Below are positions 22,384-29,500 of a stretch of DNA of 64,000 bases, in pieces. Position 1 is the first letter of the stretch. Every line of letters starts with the position of its first letter. This DNA is from Mycolicibacterium neoaurum ATCC 25795. Its GTDB lineage: Bacteria; Actinomycetota; Actinomycetes; Mycobacteriales; Mycobacteriaceae. The translations under genes were made by a program, and so were the position numbers. The notes beneath the pieces were generated by a model. The model ran no database searches, was not told where the DNA came from, and was given only the letters and a program-made list of their open reading frames with translations. The DNA is taken from the NCBI RefSeq assembly GCF_000691525.1, contig NZ_JMDW01000001.1:1-64000 (forward strand), written 5' to 3'.

Positions 22384-22409
22384 CGTCCGAGAAGGAGCAC
22401 CCGCTGCAC
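22368..22409 (-). CDS. Leucine-rich leader peptide of leuA
   Basis: A 13-codon frame reads MQRVLLLGRRDGV from GTG 22409 to TGA 22370-22368. Three consecutive leucine codons (CTC CTT CTC) fill positions 5-7. A -10-like TACAGT ends exactly seven bases before the GTG, so the transcript probably begins at the GTG itself and the peptide is translated without a leader, a mode common in mycobacteria. The peptide ends inside the attenuator-like hairpin. Function as a leucine sensor is inferred from this arrangement. Confidence 0.7.
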   Translation of the reverse strand: MQRVLLLGRRDGV

Positions 22410-22416
22410 GTCGGCA

Positions 22417-22444
22417 ACTGTACTCCGGGTGGCCCGTCAGCCAA
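22417..22444 (-). promoter_or_regulatory. Candidate leuA promoter
   Basis: On the minus strand TTGGCT (22444-22439) and TACAGT (22422-22417) are separated by 16 bases, a good match to a housekeeping sigma promoter. Predicted transcription starts at about 22409, the first base of the leader peptide. Confidence 0.6.
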
Positions 22445-22525
22445 AACGGCGTCCCCGAATTGGTGCGATCCAGCGGAGTGAACCCGGCTTAGGGTGCTAA
22501 GGGAAGCGAACCAGTTGGGGGTGAG

Positions 22526-23332
22526 ATGAGCGGGTCGGTCGAGGTGGTCACCTCGGAACTGCACGTCGCGGCTGGTCGATTGCGCGCATCCGCTCAGCGC
22601 CTCCAGGACGGTCTGTCGTCGGTCGACCTGGAGACCAGCAACCTACTGTCATCAGGCTGGAAGGGCGAGGCCGCCACCGCGTTCGGGAAGTACTGGGATC
22701 AGTGGCACAACGGGGCGGGGCAGGTGGTCCGCGCGCTGCAGACCATGTCGGATGCTCTGGATGAGGCGGGCCGGGTCTACGCGGCCCAGGACGAAGAGGC
22801 CGGTCGAGCGCTGGAGTCGTCCATGCAGGGCGGTAGCGGCAGTGGTGGCGGTACCGGCAGCGGAGGTGGGACCGGGGGTGGCAGTGCGGCGGGTGGCGGT
22901 GCGCCGGCGGGCGCTGCGTCATCGACCGGCGGCTCGGCTGCCCCGGCCGGCGCGTCGAGCGGGCAGGCCAGTGGTGCCGGGAGCCTGGCCGACTCGATGA
23001 ATCTCGGCCAGGTGGTGCAGCCGTTGTCGCAGCTGGGAGCGATTCCCGCGCAGATGGCAGGCCAGTTGACCGCGGGCCTGGTCCAAGCCGGGCAGATTGC
23101 GGCCGGGGCGGCCCAGCAGGCGGTGCAGGCGGGTATCGAGATGGCGCAGCAAGCCGAGGCTGCGGCCGCTGCGGAGGCCGCCAAGGAAGAAGCCGAGGAA
23201 GAAAAGCCCGAGGCACAGGCACCCGAGGGAGCATCCGCCGGTACCGAGCCGGGTTCGGCAGCGCCGGTGGAGCCCGAGCGTGCGGATCCTGACACGTCCG
23301 GTCCCGAGTCCGCACCCGGTAGGAGGTTGTGA
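22526..23332 (+). CDS. WXG100-family ESX protein with long C-terminal extension (EsxE/EsxF-like position)
   Basis: The 268-residue product has a WXG100 domain in the first 100 residues: two amphipathic helices joined by the turn SSGWKGEAATAF. This is followed by a Gly/Ser-rich linker (about 100-150), then an Ala/Gln-rich helical segment (about 155-215) and an acidic tail. Classical WXG100 proteins stop near residue 100, so the extension is unusual. It is the first gene of a tight cluster with another WXG100 gene and a TNT-type toxin, the same layout as esxF-esxE-cpnT. It probably forms a heterodimer with the next product and helps export or assemble the toxin through a type VII system. It diverges from leuA. 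Confidence 0.8.
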   Translation: MSGSVEVVTSELHVAAGRLRASAQRLQDGLSSVDLETSNLLSSGWKGEAATAFGKYWDQWHNGAGQVVRALQTMSDALDEAGRVYAAQDEEAGRALESSMQGGSGSGGGTGSGGGTGGGSAAGGGAPAGAASSTGGSAAPAGASSGQASGAGSLADSMNLGQVVQPLSQLGAIPAQMAGQLTAGLVQAGQIAAGAAQQAVQAGIEMAQQAEAAAAAEAAKEEAEEEKPEAQAPEGASAGTEPGSAAPVEPERADPDTSGPESAPGRRL

Positions 23333-23622
23333 TGACGAAGCTGGTGGTGGACTTTCCACAGTTGCAGGGCGCCATCGACCATATGGCGGAGTTCGGCCGC
23401 GAGGTGGCCGAGGTACTCGAGGAGATCGACCAGGCAGTCGCCGCGCTGCGCGCCAACTGGGAAGGGCAGGCGTCGGACACCCAGGCGCAGACCCAGCAGC
23501 AGTGGGAGGACGGGGCCGAGCAGATGAAGAAGTCGCTGGAGTCGCTGCGCCAGGTCGCTGACAACGCGCGCAAGAACTACGCCGACGCCGTCGACAAGAA
23601 CGGAAAGATGTGGGCGGGCTGA
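23332..23622 (+). CDS. WXG100-family ESX protein
   Basis: The 96-residue product has canonical WXG100 size, with a helix-turn-helix centred on ALRANWEGQASD and many Gln and Glu residues on both helices. The C-terminal KNYADAVDKNGKMW resembles the flexible tails that can carry a YxxxD/E type VII signal; here YADAVD fits that pattern. ATG 23332 follows AGGAGG at the ideal distance and overlaps the previous stop by one base, so translation is coupled. It is the predicted partner of the preceding WXG100 protein. Confidence 0.88.
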   Translation: MTKLVVDFPQLQGAIDHMAEFGREVAEVLEEIDQAVAALRANWEGQASDTQAQTQQQWEDGAEQMKKSLESLRQVADNARKNYADAVDKNGKMWAG

Positions 23623-23626
23623 GTCG

Positions 23627-26401
23627 GTGCGGATCGAGGTAGAACCACAGACCCTGATCGATGCCGGCAAGAACGTCGGTGCGCTGGGGACTCAACTGGG
23701 GGCGCTCTCGGATGCGCTCGGTCAGGCACTTTCCAGTGGCATCGCATCCGGCGGCGATCCGGCGGGACTGAGTTTCGGCATCAAGTACAGCCGCCAAGCG
23801 GACGACTTCGGCAAGCTTCTGGCGCAGATTACCGATGCGTTCAACAATGTCGGCGTCATGTTGGAGGCGACGGGGTTCAACTACCAACATGCCGATCAGG
23901 CTTCGGTCGCCGGTGGTGCGGGCCCGACAGGAAGTGTCAGCGGGCAACCCGAGAAGACCGCGGTGCCCGACGCGCCCTACGGCCCCAATGGAAGTCTGGT
24001 CACGCCGCCGGGGAAGTGGTACGTGATTCAGCCGTTTATCCGGATGATTCCGGTGATCGGCATTGCGGCGGGGGTTGCACTCACCTGGCCCTCCGGTAAT
24101 TCCGGGATGATGAATGTGACTGCTGCGCAATGGCGCAACATTGCACGGGGGTTGAGAGTTTTCGAGCCGGCACTCAATGCGTCCAAGGCAAGCGTCGGTG
24201 CGCAGAACATTCCCGAGGGTGCGGACATCGCGAATGCGTTGTCGCAGATTGGCAGTTCGGCCACCAATTTGGCGAGCGCTGCCGATGAAATCGCCACTTC
24301 GGTAAGTGATTTCGCCAGTAGTGTGCAGCAGACCCAGGATGCGATCCGTGACCTGCTGAATCGGATCTCGCTGGACGGTTTGTGGGACACGGTCACGGGC
24401 CTGCTGTCCGGAGACGGCGACAAGGTGCTGCGCGAAATCGCCGACGATGTCAGTACCGTGCTGGAGAACTTCCAGAGTCAGGTCAAGGGTGTGCTCGGCC
24501 TCCTCGATGAGCTGGGGACCTTGCTGGGAGAAGCTTCCGATGCACTGAACAGATGGGCACGACCGATTCTGGTCGAGACTTTCGGCGAAGGTGCGGGTAA
24601 TGCGATCGCCAATGTCATGGACCTCTACACCGATATCCAGGTCGGCGGCGCGGTGGCGGTCATCGGTCTGGTGTCCGGCACCGTGGCGCTTGCTGATCTC
24701 GACACGTGGAAGAACCTGGCGGACACCGCGATCATGATTGCGAAGGATCCGAGCAAGATCGACGATGTCCTCATACAGTCGGGCAGCGAATTCATCGCAC
24801 TCGATGAGTGGAAGGGCGAGAATCCAGGCCGGGGCTTCGGCGAAGCCGTGGGGAACATTGCCACCCTGTTCATTCCCGGCGGTGCGCTCGCCAAGGGAGG
24901 CGCGGTGGCCAAGGGGCTGGCCGCAACCCGCAACCTGCTGGAGAAGGGCGAGCTCGGCCGGCTCGGTAGACTACCGGGATTGGGCGGTCGCGGCACTCCG
25001 GATCTTCCCGACCTGCCGGACAATCCTGGCGCACCTCACGTTCCGGAGTTCACTCCGCCGCCTGGAGTTCCGCCGTCGGTGGTGAATCCGCCGGGCGGAA
25101 GCCCAGGGTCTTCGGGTTCGCCCAACGGCAGTCCACCGGTGCGACCGCAGACCGGTGAACCGGCTGGGCCGTCGTCGCCGGGCGGTGGGTCCGGCCCAGG
25201 GACAGGAAACGCGCCGTCGCCCAATGGTTCTGGGGGCAATGCGAATGGTGCCGGCCCGGGCTCTCCGTCGACGGGTGGGCCGGCGCCCACCGGTGGCAGT
25301 CCGACCCATGGTGGCGGTGCGGGGTCCGGCGGTTCAGCATCGGGTGGCCCTGTACCGGCAGGTGGGTCGCCAACCCATGGCGGCAGTGACGGATCGAGCG
25401 GTGCGGCCTCAGGGGGTTCGTCATCAAACGGCCCTGTGCCGACGGGTGGTTCGCCCATTTCTGGTGGGGATGCACCTGCGGATGGCTCGCACTCGTCGCC
25501 GCCGGCCGAGTCGCCCGGCTCGGACGGACCGACCAAGTCCGGTGGTGACGATGGGCCGGGCCCGGTGTCCAGCGGCGGCGGGTCGGAGTCCGGAGGTGGT
25601 TCGCATTCCGGCGGAGGGGAAGGACCGGGGAGTTCGTCGGAATCGGGCGGAGGTGCGCATAACTCAGATGACGGGATGTCTCAGCGTCCCGACGAATCGC
25701 ATTCTTCGAGCGGTGACGGATCTAGCAGTCCGACTGACTCCTCTCCGAACCATGCAGAGCCCGGAGATCACCATGACCCGGTGCGGACGCATGACGCCGA
25801 AGGACCGGGATGGGAGCGTCTACCAGATGAGTTCACCGGTCAAGAGCCTTATGAACCGTGGCAGTTTCCAGACGATCCGGTTGATCCGGATCGGATCACA
25901 CCTGCCGTTGCGGACCTGATGCAAGATCCTTCTGCTCCGTTCGGTCGGGATGCGAACGGGGATCCTTACTCCGCTCGCAGCTATGCGGAGGAGTTCAACA
26001 AGCTGGGGCCTAAGGGAGAGCATTGGGTTAACTTTCCCGATAATGGAGGCGCGGTGGCGGGGACGCGAGTGGCCTACAGCGATTTCGAACAATTCGTCAA
26101 AGACTACGGAAATCAGTTCGACCGGATCGGCGACGACAAAGGCAAGTATCTCGGGCTTATCGAGAATGGTCGCCCGGCCAGCTGGGAGGAACGCGCAATG
26201 CATGTGGATAGTTTGCGCCAGCCGTACAACACATACACATTGGACCACCTGCCCGAAGGCTGGAAGATCGAAGTATCGGAAATTGCGTCCGGCGTAGGAC
26301 AGCCTGGGGGAGGGCTGCAGGTCAGGATCATGGACGAGAATAAGCAGTTCTGGCCGATAGAACAGCTACTCACAATCGACGACGGAGTGATACGACGATG
26401 A
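23627..26401 (+). CDS. CpnT-like ESX-associated toxin with C-terminal TNT-type domain
   Basis: The 924-residue product has three parts. Residues 1-450 are a WXG100-like helical region with hydrophobic segments (IPVIGIAAGVALTW, IQVGGAVAVIGLVSGTVALA). Residues 455-750 are a Gly/Ser/Pro low-complexity linker. The C-terminus (about 760-924) resembles the tuberculosis necrotizing toxin fold, an NAD glycohydrolase: FPDNGGAVAGTRV, FDRIGDDKGKYLG, SWEERA and GVGQPGGGLQ, with Gln892 in the last. Two upstream WXG100 genes and a downstream immunity-like gene repeat the esxF-esxE-cpnT-IFT order. The His reported as important in CpnT is not obvious; the expected stretch reads PYNTYTL. It starts at GTG 23627 and ends overlapping the next gene. 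Confidence 0.8.
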   Translation: MRIEVEPQTLIDAGKNVGALGTQLGALSDALGQALSSGIASGGDPAGLSFGIKYSRQADDFGKLLAQITDAFNNVGVMLEATGFNYQHADQASVAGGAGPTGSVSGQPEKTAVPDAPYGPNGSLVTPPGKWYVIQPFIRMIPVIGIAAGVALTWPSGNSGMMNVTAAQWRNIARGLRVFEPALNASKASVGAQNIPEGADIANALSQIGSSATNLASAADEIATSVSDFASSVQQTQDAIRDLLNRISLDGLWDTVTGLLSGDGDKVLREIADDVSTVLENFQSQVKGVLGLLDELGTLLGEASDALNRWARPILVETFGEGAGNAIANVMDLYTDIQVGGAVAVIGLVSGTVALADLDTWKNLADTAIMIAKDPSKIDDVLIQSGSEFIALDEWKGENPGRGFGEAVGNIATLFIPGGALAKGGAVAKGLAATRNLLEKGELGRLGRLPGLGGRGTPDLPDLPDNPGAPHVPEFTPPPGVPPSVVNPPGGSPGSSGSPNGSPPVRPQTGEPAGPSSPGGGSGPGTGNAPSPNGSGGNANGAGPGSPSTGGPAPTGGSPTHGGGAGSGGSASGGPVPAGGSPTHGGSDGSSGAASGGSSSNGPVPTGGSPISGGDAPADGSHSSPPAESPGSDGPTKSGGDDGPGPVSSGGGSESGGGSHSGGGEGPGSSSESGGGAHNSDDGMSQRPDESHSSSGDGSSSPTDSSPNHAEPGDHHDPVRTHDAEGPGWERLPDEFTGQEPYEPWQFPDDPVDPDRITPAVADLMQDPSAPFGRDANGDPYSARSYAEEFNKLGPKGEHWVNFPDNGGAVAGTRVAYSDFEQFVKDYGNQFDRIGDDKGKYLGLIENGRPASWEERAMHVDSLRQPYNTYTLDHLPEGWKIEVSEIASGVGQPGGGLQVRIMDENKQFWPIEQLLTIDDGVIRR

Positions 26402-26961
26402 CCCAAACGTTCGATCTATCGCAAGATCTGGTGGAGTGGGCCCAGCAGGCGGGCTACCAAGTGACCCAAGGGTCGACACCGGCGAGGATAGATACTGCCG
26501 GTGGAGATGATCGGTCAGTTGTGTGGGCGAACAATGGCGAGATTCGCTACTTCATTGGGCAGCAAGCCGGCGGGTGGTACATCGTGACTTCCTCGGATCG
26601 AATGGCGCCGGAGGAGTTGGTCTTTGCGGCCGAGTCGATGGACATGATCGAGCTCTACTTTTATGGAAAGTGTGGACTGTCGATTCGTTCGTCATTGGGC
26701 CTTCCAATATTGAGGTACCCACGGTCCGCAGATGAGGTAGCGGCTGGCTACGGCATCGGAACTGCCACCTTGGAAGGGCGAGAGAGCCTCGCGCTGATCG
26801 ACGCCGTGGGTTCTCCGGTCGCTATCACTGCGTCCGGAAAGATCGTGGGTACAGCGGAGTTGGTGTGCCTTTCCTACTATCTCGCGTCGTCTGTGGAGGC
26901 GCTGAAGGCGTCGTACTTAGATCCTTCGGGGCGCCCGCTTTTTACTGTCCGGGAATCGTGA
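26398..26961 (+). CDS. Probable immunity protein for the TNT-like toxin (Imm61/IFT type)
   Basis: The 187-residue product is cytosolic, with no signal peptide or membrane helix. It has GWYIVTSSDRMAPEELVFAA, IELYFYGKCGLSIRSSLGLP and SYLDPSGRPLFTVRES, which I associate with the TNT-antitoxin (Imm61) family that includes the M. tuberculosis immunity factor Rv3902c. The ATG overlaps the toxin stop by four bases (ATGA), as expected of a toxin-immunity pair that must be made together. Base composition is lower in GC than the surroundings, with codons such as TTA and TTT. The family name is from memory, so the functional call leans on position. Confidence 0.72.
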   Translation: MTQTFDLSQDLVEWAQQAGYQVTQGSTPARIDTAGGDDRSVVWANNGEIRYFIGQQAGGWYIVTSSDRMAPEELVFAAESMDMIELYFYGKCGLSIRSSLGLPILRYPRSADEVAAGYGIGTATLEGRESLALIDAVGSPVAITASGKIVGTAELVCLSYYLASSVEALKASYLDPSGRPLFTVRES

Positions 26962-27026
26962 GCAGGTTCGGTCAGTGACCATGCCAGTACGAAGCTCTCA
27001 CGTAGGGCCTATGCGGGGCGGCGCTG

Positions 27027-27278
27027 ATGAACCTGACTGAACTGCGCAAGGCGCTGGCCGCGATCGGTGTTCCTTCGCCGTTAGTTGCACTCGGTCGTCA
27101 TGCTGATCTCGCTCGGTGCGTAGAGAGGTCTGATGAGGGACAATGGGAAGTGTTCTCGTACAAGCGGGGGAACAAGAATAGCCTGGCGTGTCTGAACACC
27201 GAATCTGAAGCTTGTTATCAATTGCTTGGCCGCTTGGCCTATAGTCAGTTGCTCGCCGGTGCGATCGGAGTCCGGTGA
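27027..27278 (+). CDS. Small conserved protein of the toxin-immunity cluster
   Basis: The 83-residue product begins MNLTELRKALAAIGVPSPLVALGRHADLARCVERSDEGQ when read in pieces, and has WEVFSYKRGNKNSLACL and a C-terminal helix. I recognise this shape (short helix, LGRHAD, then a WEVF strand) as one found near mycobacterial ESX toxins, but I know no function. It lies 65 bases after the immunity gene and overlaps the next gene by four bases (GTGA). GC is lower than the genome average. An immunity or accessory role is inference from position. Confidence 0.6.
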   Translation: MNLTELRKALAAIGVPSPLVALGRHADLARCVERSDEGQWEVFSYKRGNKNSLACLNTESEACYQLLGRLAYSQLLAGAIGVR

Positions 27279-27541
27279 CCAGCTTTCAGGACACCCACTT
27301 TTCGAGCGTCGATCGCTATGCGCTGGGAGTCGACACCAAGTCCGGTTGCCACTACTTTGCGATTCCGGTCAGCAACGGTGTGCTCGACTACGAAGAGCTT
27401 TCCGCGGTCACGCCGCCAGCATACAAACTGTTCATTCAAAATAGCTTTGCAGCAGCGAGATTCGCGCAAGAGTGCCGGCGCCGGGAACGCGGCGATTTGC
27501 TGCTGCAGCACCCCGGTACCAATTGTGGAACTCCGTTCTGA
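27275..27541 (+). CDS. Small conserved protein, function unknown
   Basis: The 88-residue product starts at GTG 27275, overlapping the previous stop, so translation is coupled. Visible stretches are YALGVDTKSGCHYFAIPVSN, VLDYEELSAVTPPAY and FAQECRRRERGDLLLQHPG. There is no signal peptide or membrane helix. The compact alpha/beta look and the company of toxin-immunity genes suggest an accessory of the polymorphic toxin locus. No catalytic motif is apparent. Confidence 0.6.
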   Translation: MTSFQDTHFSSVDRYALGVDTKSGCHYFAIPVSNGVLDYEELSAVTPPAYKLFIQNSFAAARFAQECRRRERGDLLLQHPGTNCGTPF

Positions 27542-28104
27542 CCATCGTGGACATTTCAGGCGATCCTGCTGCGATCAGCGCGGCATTACGATCGACAATA
27601 CGTAGGGGGCAGGATCTTTCGGCACCATACGCACGAAAGTGGGAGGTGGGTGGCTGCGCTGCTACGAGGTCGCTGTACGTATACCCGTACGACGCCCTAG
27701 AAGTGTTCAGTACCGCCGTGAGTGATTTGGATGCCTCAGTTACGGCATCTACCAATGGGCTCTTGGTGTCGCGCGGATATACCCGGGCATGGATCGCAAT
27801 CAACCGCAGTATTCGGGGAGAGGGCCCGCCCGACGCATACCTGATCGGCAGACACGCAGACCTGCTACCAGCGTATGTGGGGAACTCACCTCAAGTGGTC
27901 ACGCAGATGCTGCAGCGCATCGCTGAACCAGCGGAACCGGTGCCGGAGTCACCAGAGCTCGTTATCGGCTTCCCCGGCATGACGGATCGAAAGATGACAT
28001 ACGTCGGCAGTTGGCGGTGGAACATTCATGGCGAGGCGCGAGACGACGAGTTCATCAGCCGCGCGGCGGTTGCGACGGTGGAAGCCATCAGGGCTAGAAC
28101 CTAG
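27523..28104 (+). CDS. Hypothetical protein, start uncertain
   Basis: I cannot name this family. From TTG 27523 the 193-residue product opens with a strand-like WNSVLTIVDISGDPAAI and continues RRGQDLSAPYARKWEVGG and a C-terminal GFPGMTDRKMTYVGSW. Other in-frame starts are GTG 27472 and GTG 27547; none has a good ribosome site, and the first would overlap the preceding gene by 70 bases. No signal peptide or membrane helix is seen. It shares low GC and tight spacing with its neighbours, so it probably belongs to the same imported cassette. Confidence 0.5.
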   Translation: MWNSVLTIVDISGDPAAISAALRSTIRRGQDLSAPYARKWEVGGCAATRSLYVYPYDALEVFSTAVSDLDASVTASTNGLLVSRGYTRAWIAINRSIRGEGPPDAYLIGRHADLLPAYVGNSPQVVTQMLQRIAEPAEPVPESPELVIGFPGMTDRKMTYVGSWRWNIHGEARDDEFISRAAVATVEAIRART

Positions 28105-28127
28105 CGATATCGAGTCGGTGATGCCCA

Positions 28128-28748
28128 GTGATTGATGGCTTTCCTTCCGAATACCGGCGAACGGTGCGCGCCTGGTACGAATGGCAAAGCTGCTATCTGC
28201 GGTCGCGAGGGCGCGTTCCTGGTGATGAAGGCCGGACTCCCGCCAAGTGGAAAACTGTTGGTGAGGTTTTTTGGGGCGCGGACCCACCTCGTGTACAAGA
28301 CGGCATCTTCACATTCGGCAGTGCAGCAGGCGATCTGAAGTATTTCGTCGTCGCTGAGGCGGAGGCGTTCTTCATCGATGTGGAGGAACGTGGTTCGCGA
28401 GAACGGTATTGGATGTTTAGTCAGTTCGATGATCTCGAGAAGTACCTGCTGTTCATGATCAGCCAAGCTGCGCTCACCGATGCCAGCGGCGGATCGCTTC
28501 GAGCCCGATGGCAGAGGGAGGGGGCGGACCAGCGGGTCACTCTTTCGCAACCCGACCCCGAAAACTCTCCCGGAAGGATGTCCATCACCGTGAAGGGCGA
28601 AAGAGTCCCACGGTGCTGGATGGGTCGAGGCGATGCGATCACCTTCTCACACGGAATTGCGATGTCATACGAACAACTCGAGCGCTTGGTCAGAGAGGGA
28701 TTATCGAGCGACGGCTTGCAAAGAAACGGCGGGGCCGAAGCTCATTAG
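28128..28748 (+). CDS. Hypothetical protein, possibly a second immunity-type protein
   Basis: The 206-residue product starts at GTG 28128. The central part GDLKYFVVAEAEAFFIDVEERGSRERYWMFS followed by DDLEKYLLFMISQ recalls the strand-then-helix layout of the Imm61-like protein at 26398, though I cannot show homology by eye. It is soluble, with no signal peptide. It is the last gene before a strong hairpin at 28755, and the last of the low-GC cassette. A role as orphan immunity protein is a guess based on location. Confidence 0.55.
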   Translation: MIDGFPSEYRRTVRAWYEWQSCYLRSRGRVPGDEGRTPAKWKTVGEVFWGADPPRVQDGIFTFGSAAGDLKYFVVAEAEAFFIDVEERGSRERYWMFSQFDDLEKYLLFMISQAALTDASGGSLRARWQREGADQRVTLSQPDPENSPGRMSITVKGERVPRCWMGRGDAITFSHGIAMSYEQLERLVREGLSSDGLQRNGGAEAH

Positions 28749-28754
28749 CCACGC

Positions 28755-28816
28755 AATGTTCCGCTGAGAGCGTCGTCGCGCCTATATATCCATGACGGCG
28801 CTGTCAGGGGAACATT
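28755..28816. terminator. Long hairpin between convergent genes, probable bidirectional terminator
   Basis: A 23-base arm (28755-28777, starting AATGTTCCGCTGAGAG) faces its near-exact reverse complement (28794-28816, ending CAGGGGAACATT). There are 20 Watson-Crick pairs plus one G-T and a 16-base loop. No T-run follows on either strand, which is common for mycobacterial terminators. It separates the toxin cassette from the regulator gene of the nitrogen module. An inverted repeat left by a mobile element is the alternative. Confidence 0.6.
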
Positions 28817-28835
28817 AGGGCCGGTAACCGCAGAA

Positions 28836-29483
28836 CTACACCTGCGAATCCGGGAATGCGATGACCGACAGGAAGCGGATCGGCAACTCCACCAGGTCCA
28901 CCGGGCCGTGCGCGCCCTCGCCGTCGATCTGCAGCGAGTCCCCGGGATGCAGCGTGTACACCGACCGGCTGTGGCTGTAGTCCATGACGCCTTCGAGCAT
29001 GTAGATGAACTCGGTGCCGGGATGCTGGAACAACGGGTAGGTCTGACTCTTCTCGGTCAGCGTGACGTGCAGGCATTCCAGTCGCTTGTGCTCACCGCGC
29101 AGTGAGCTCAGCAGCTGGTACTCGTGGCCCTGCTTGGTGCCGTTGCGCACGATCGCCGCTCCGGTACCGGCTTTGACGAACGCCGCGGGCCGCTCCACAT
29201 CCGCGCCGCGGAACAGGCTGGTCACCGGGACGTCCAGGCCGCGGGCCAACAGCGCCAAGGTGGACAGACTGCACGAGGTCTGCGCGTTCTCGATCTTGGA
29301 CATCATGGCCTTGGAGATCCCCACCCGCGCCGCCATCTCGGCGACGGTCAGGCCGTGCTGCTGACGCAGTTGGCGCACGTTGCGACCGATCGCGGCCTCG
29401 AATTCCAACTCCTCGACCGGCTCCTGCGGGTCCCGCTCGCGGGCGGTCCCGGACTGGTTGCGAAGGAGCGGAACGTCGCTCAC
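28836..29483 (-). CDS. XRE-family regulator with C-terminal cupin domain
   Basis: The 215-residue product has an XRE helix-turn-helix at about residues 33-90 (NVRQLRQQHGLTVAEMAARVGISKAMMSKIEN) and a cupin at about 110-210 (HPGTEFIYMLEGVMDYSHS, LHPGDSLQIDGEGAHGP). PuuR-type regulators of amine and polyamine catabolism share this layout, and the cupin usually senses a small ligand. It is the last gene of the minus-strand operon, 17 bases after the FAD oxidase gene. The GTG start has AGGGGG upstream. It probably controls the operon and may bind near the glnA-type promoter at about 34.9 kb; the ligand is unknown. Confidence 0.8.
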   Translation of the reverse strand: MSDVPLLRNQSGTARERDPQEPVEELEFEAAIGRNVRQLRQQHGLTVAEMAARVGISKAMMSKIENAQTSCSLSTLALLARGLDVPVTSLFRGADVERPAAFVKAGTGAAIVRNGTKQGHEYQLLSSLRGEHKRLECLHVTLTEKSQTYPLFQHPGTEFIYMLEGVMDYSHSRSVYTLHPGDSLQIDGEGAHGPVDLVELPIRFLSVIAFPDSQV

Positions 29484-29500
29484 GGTGTGCCCCCTGTGCT

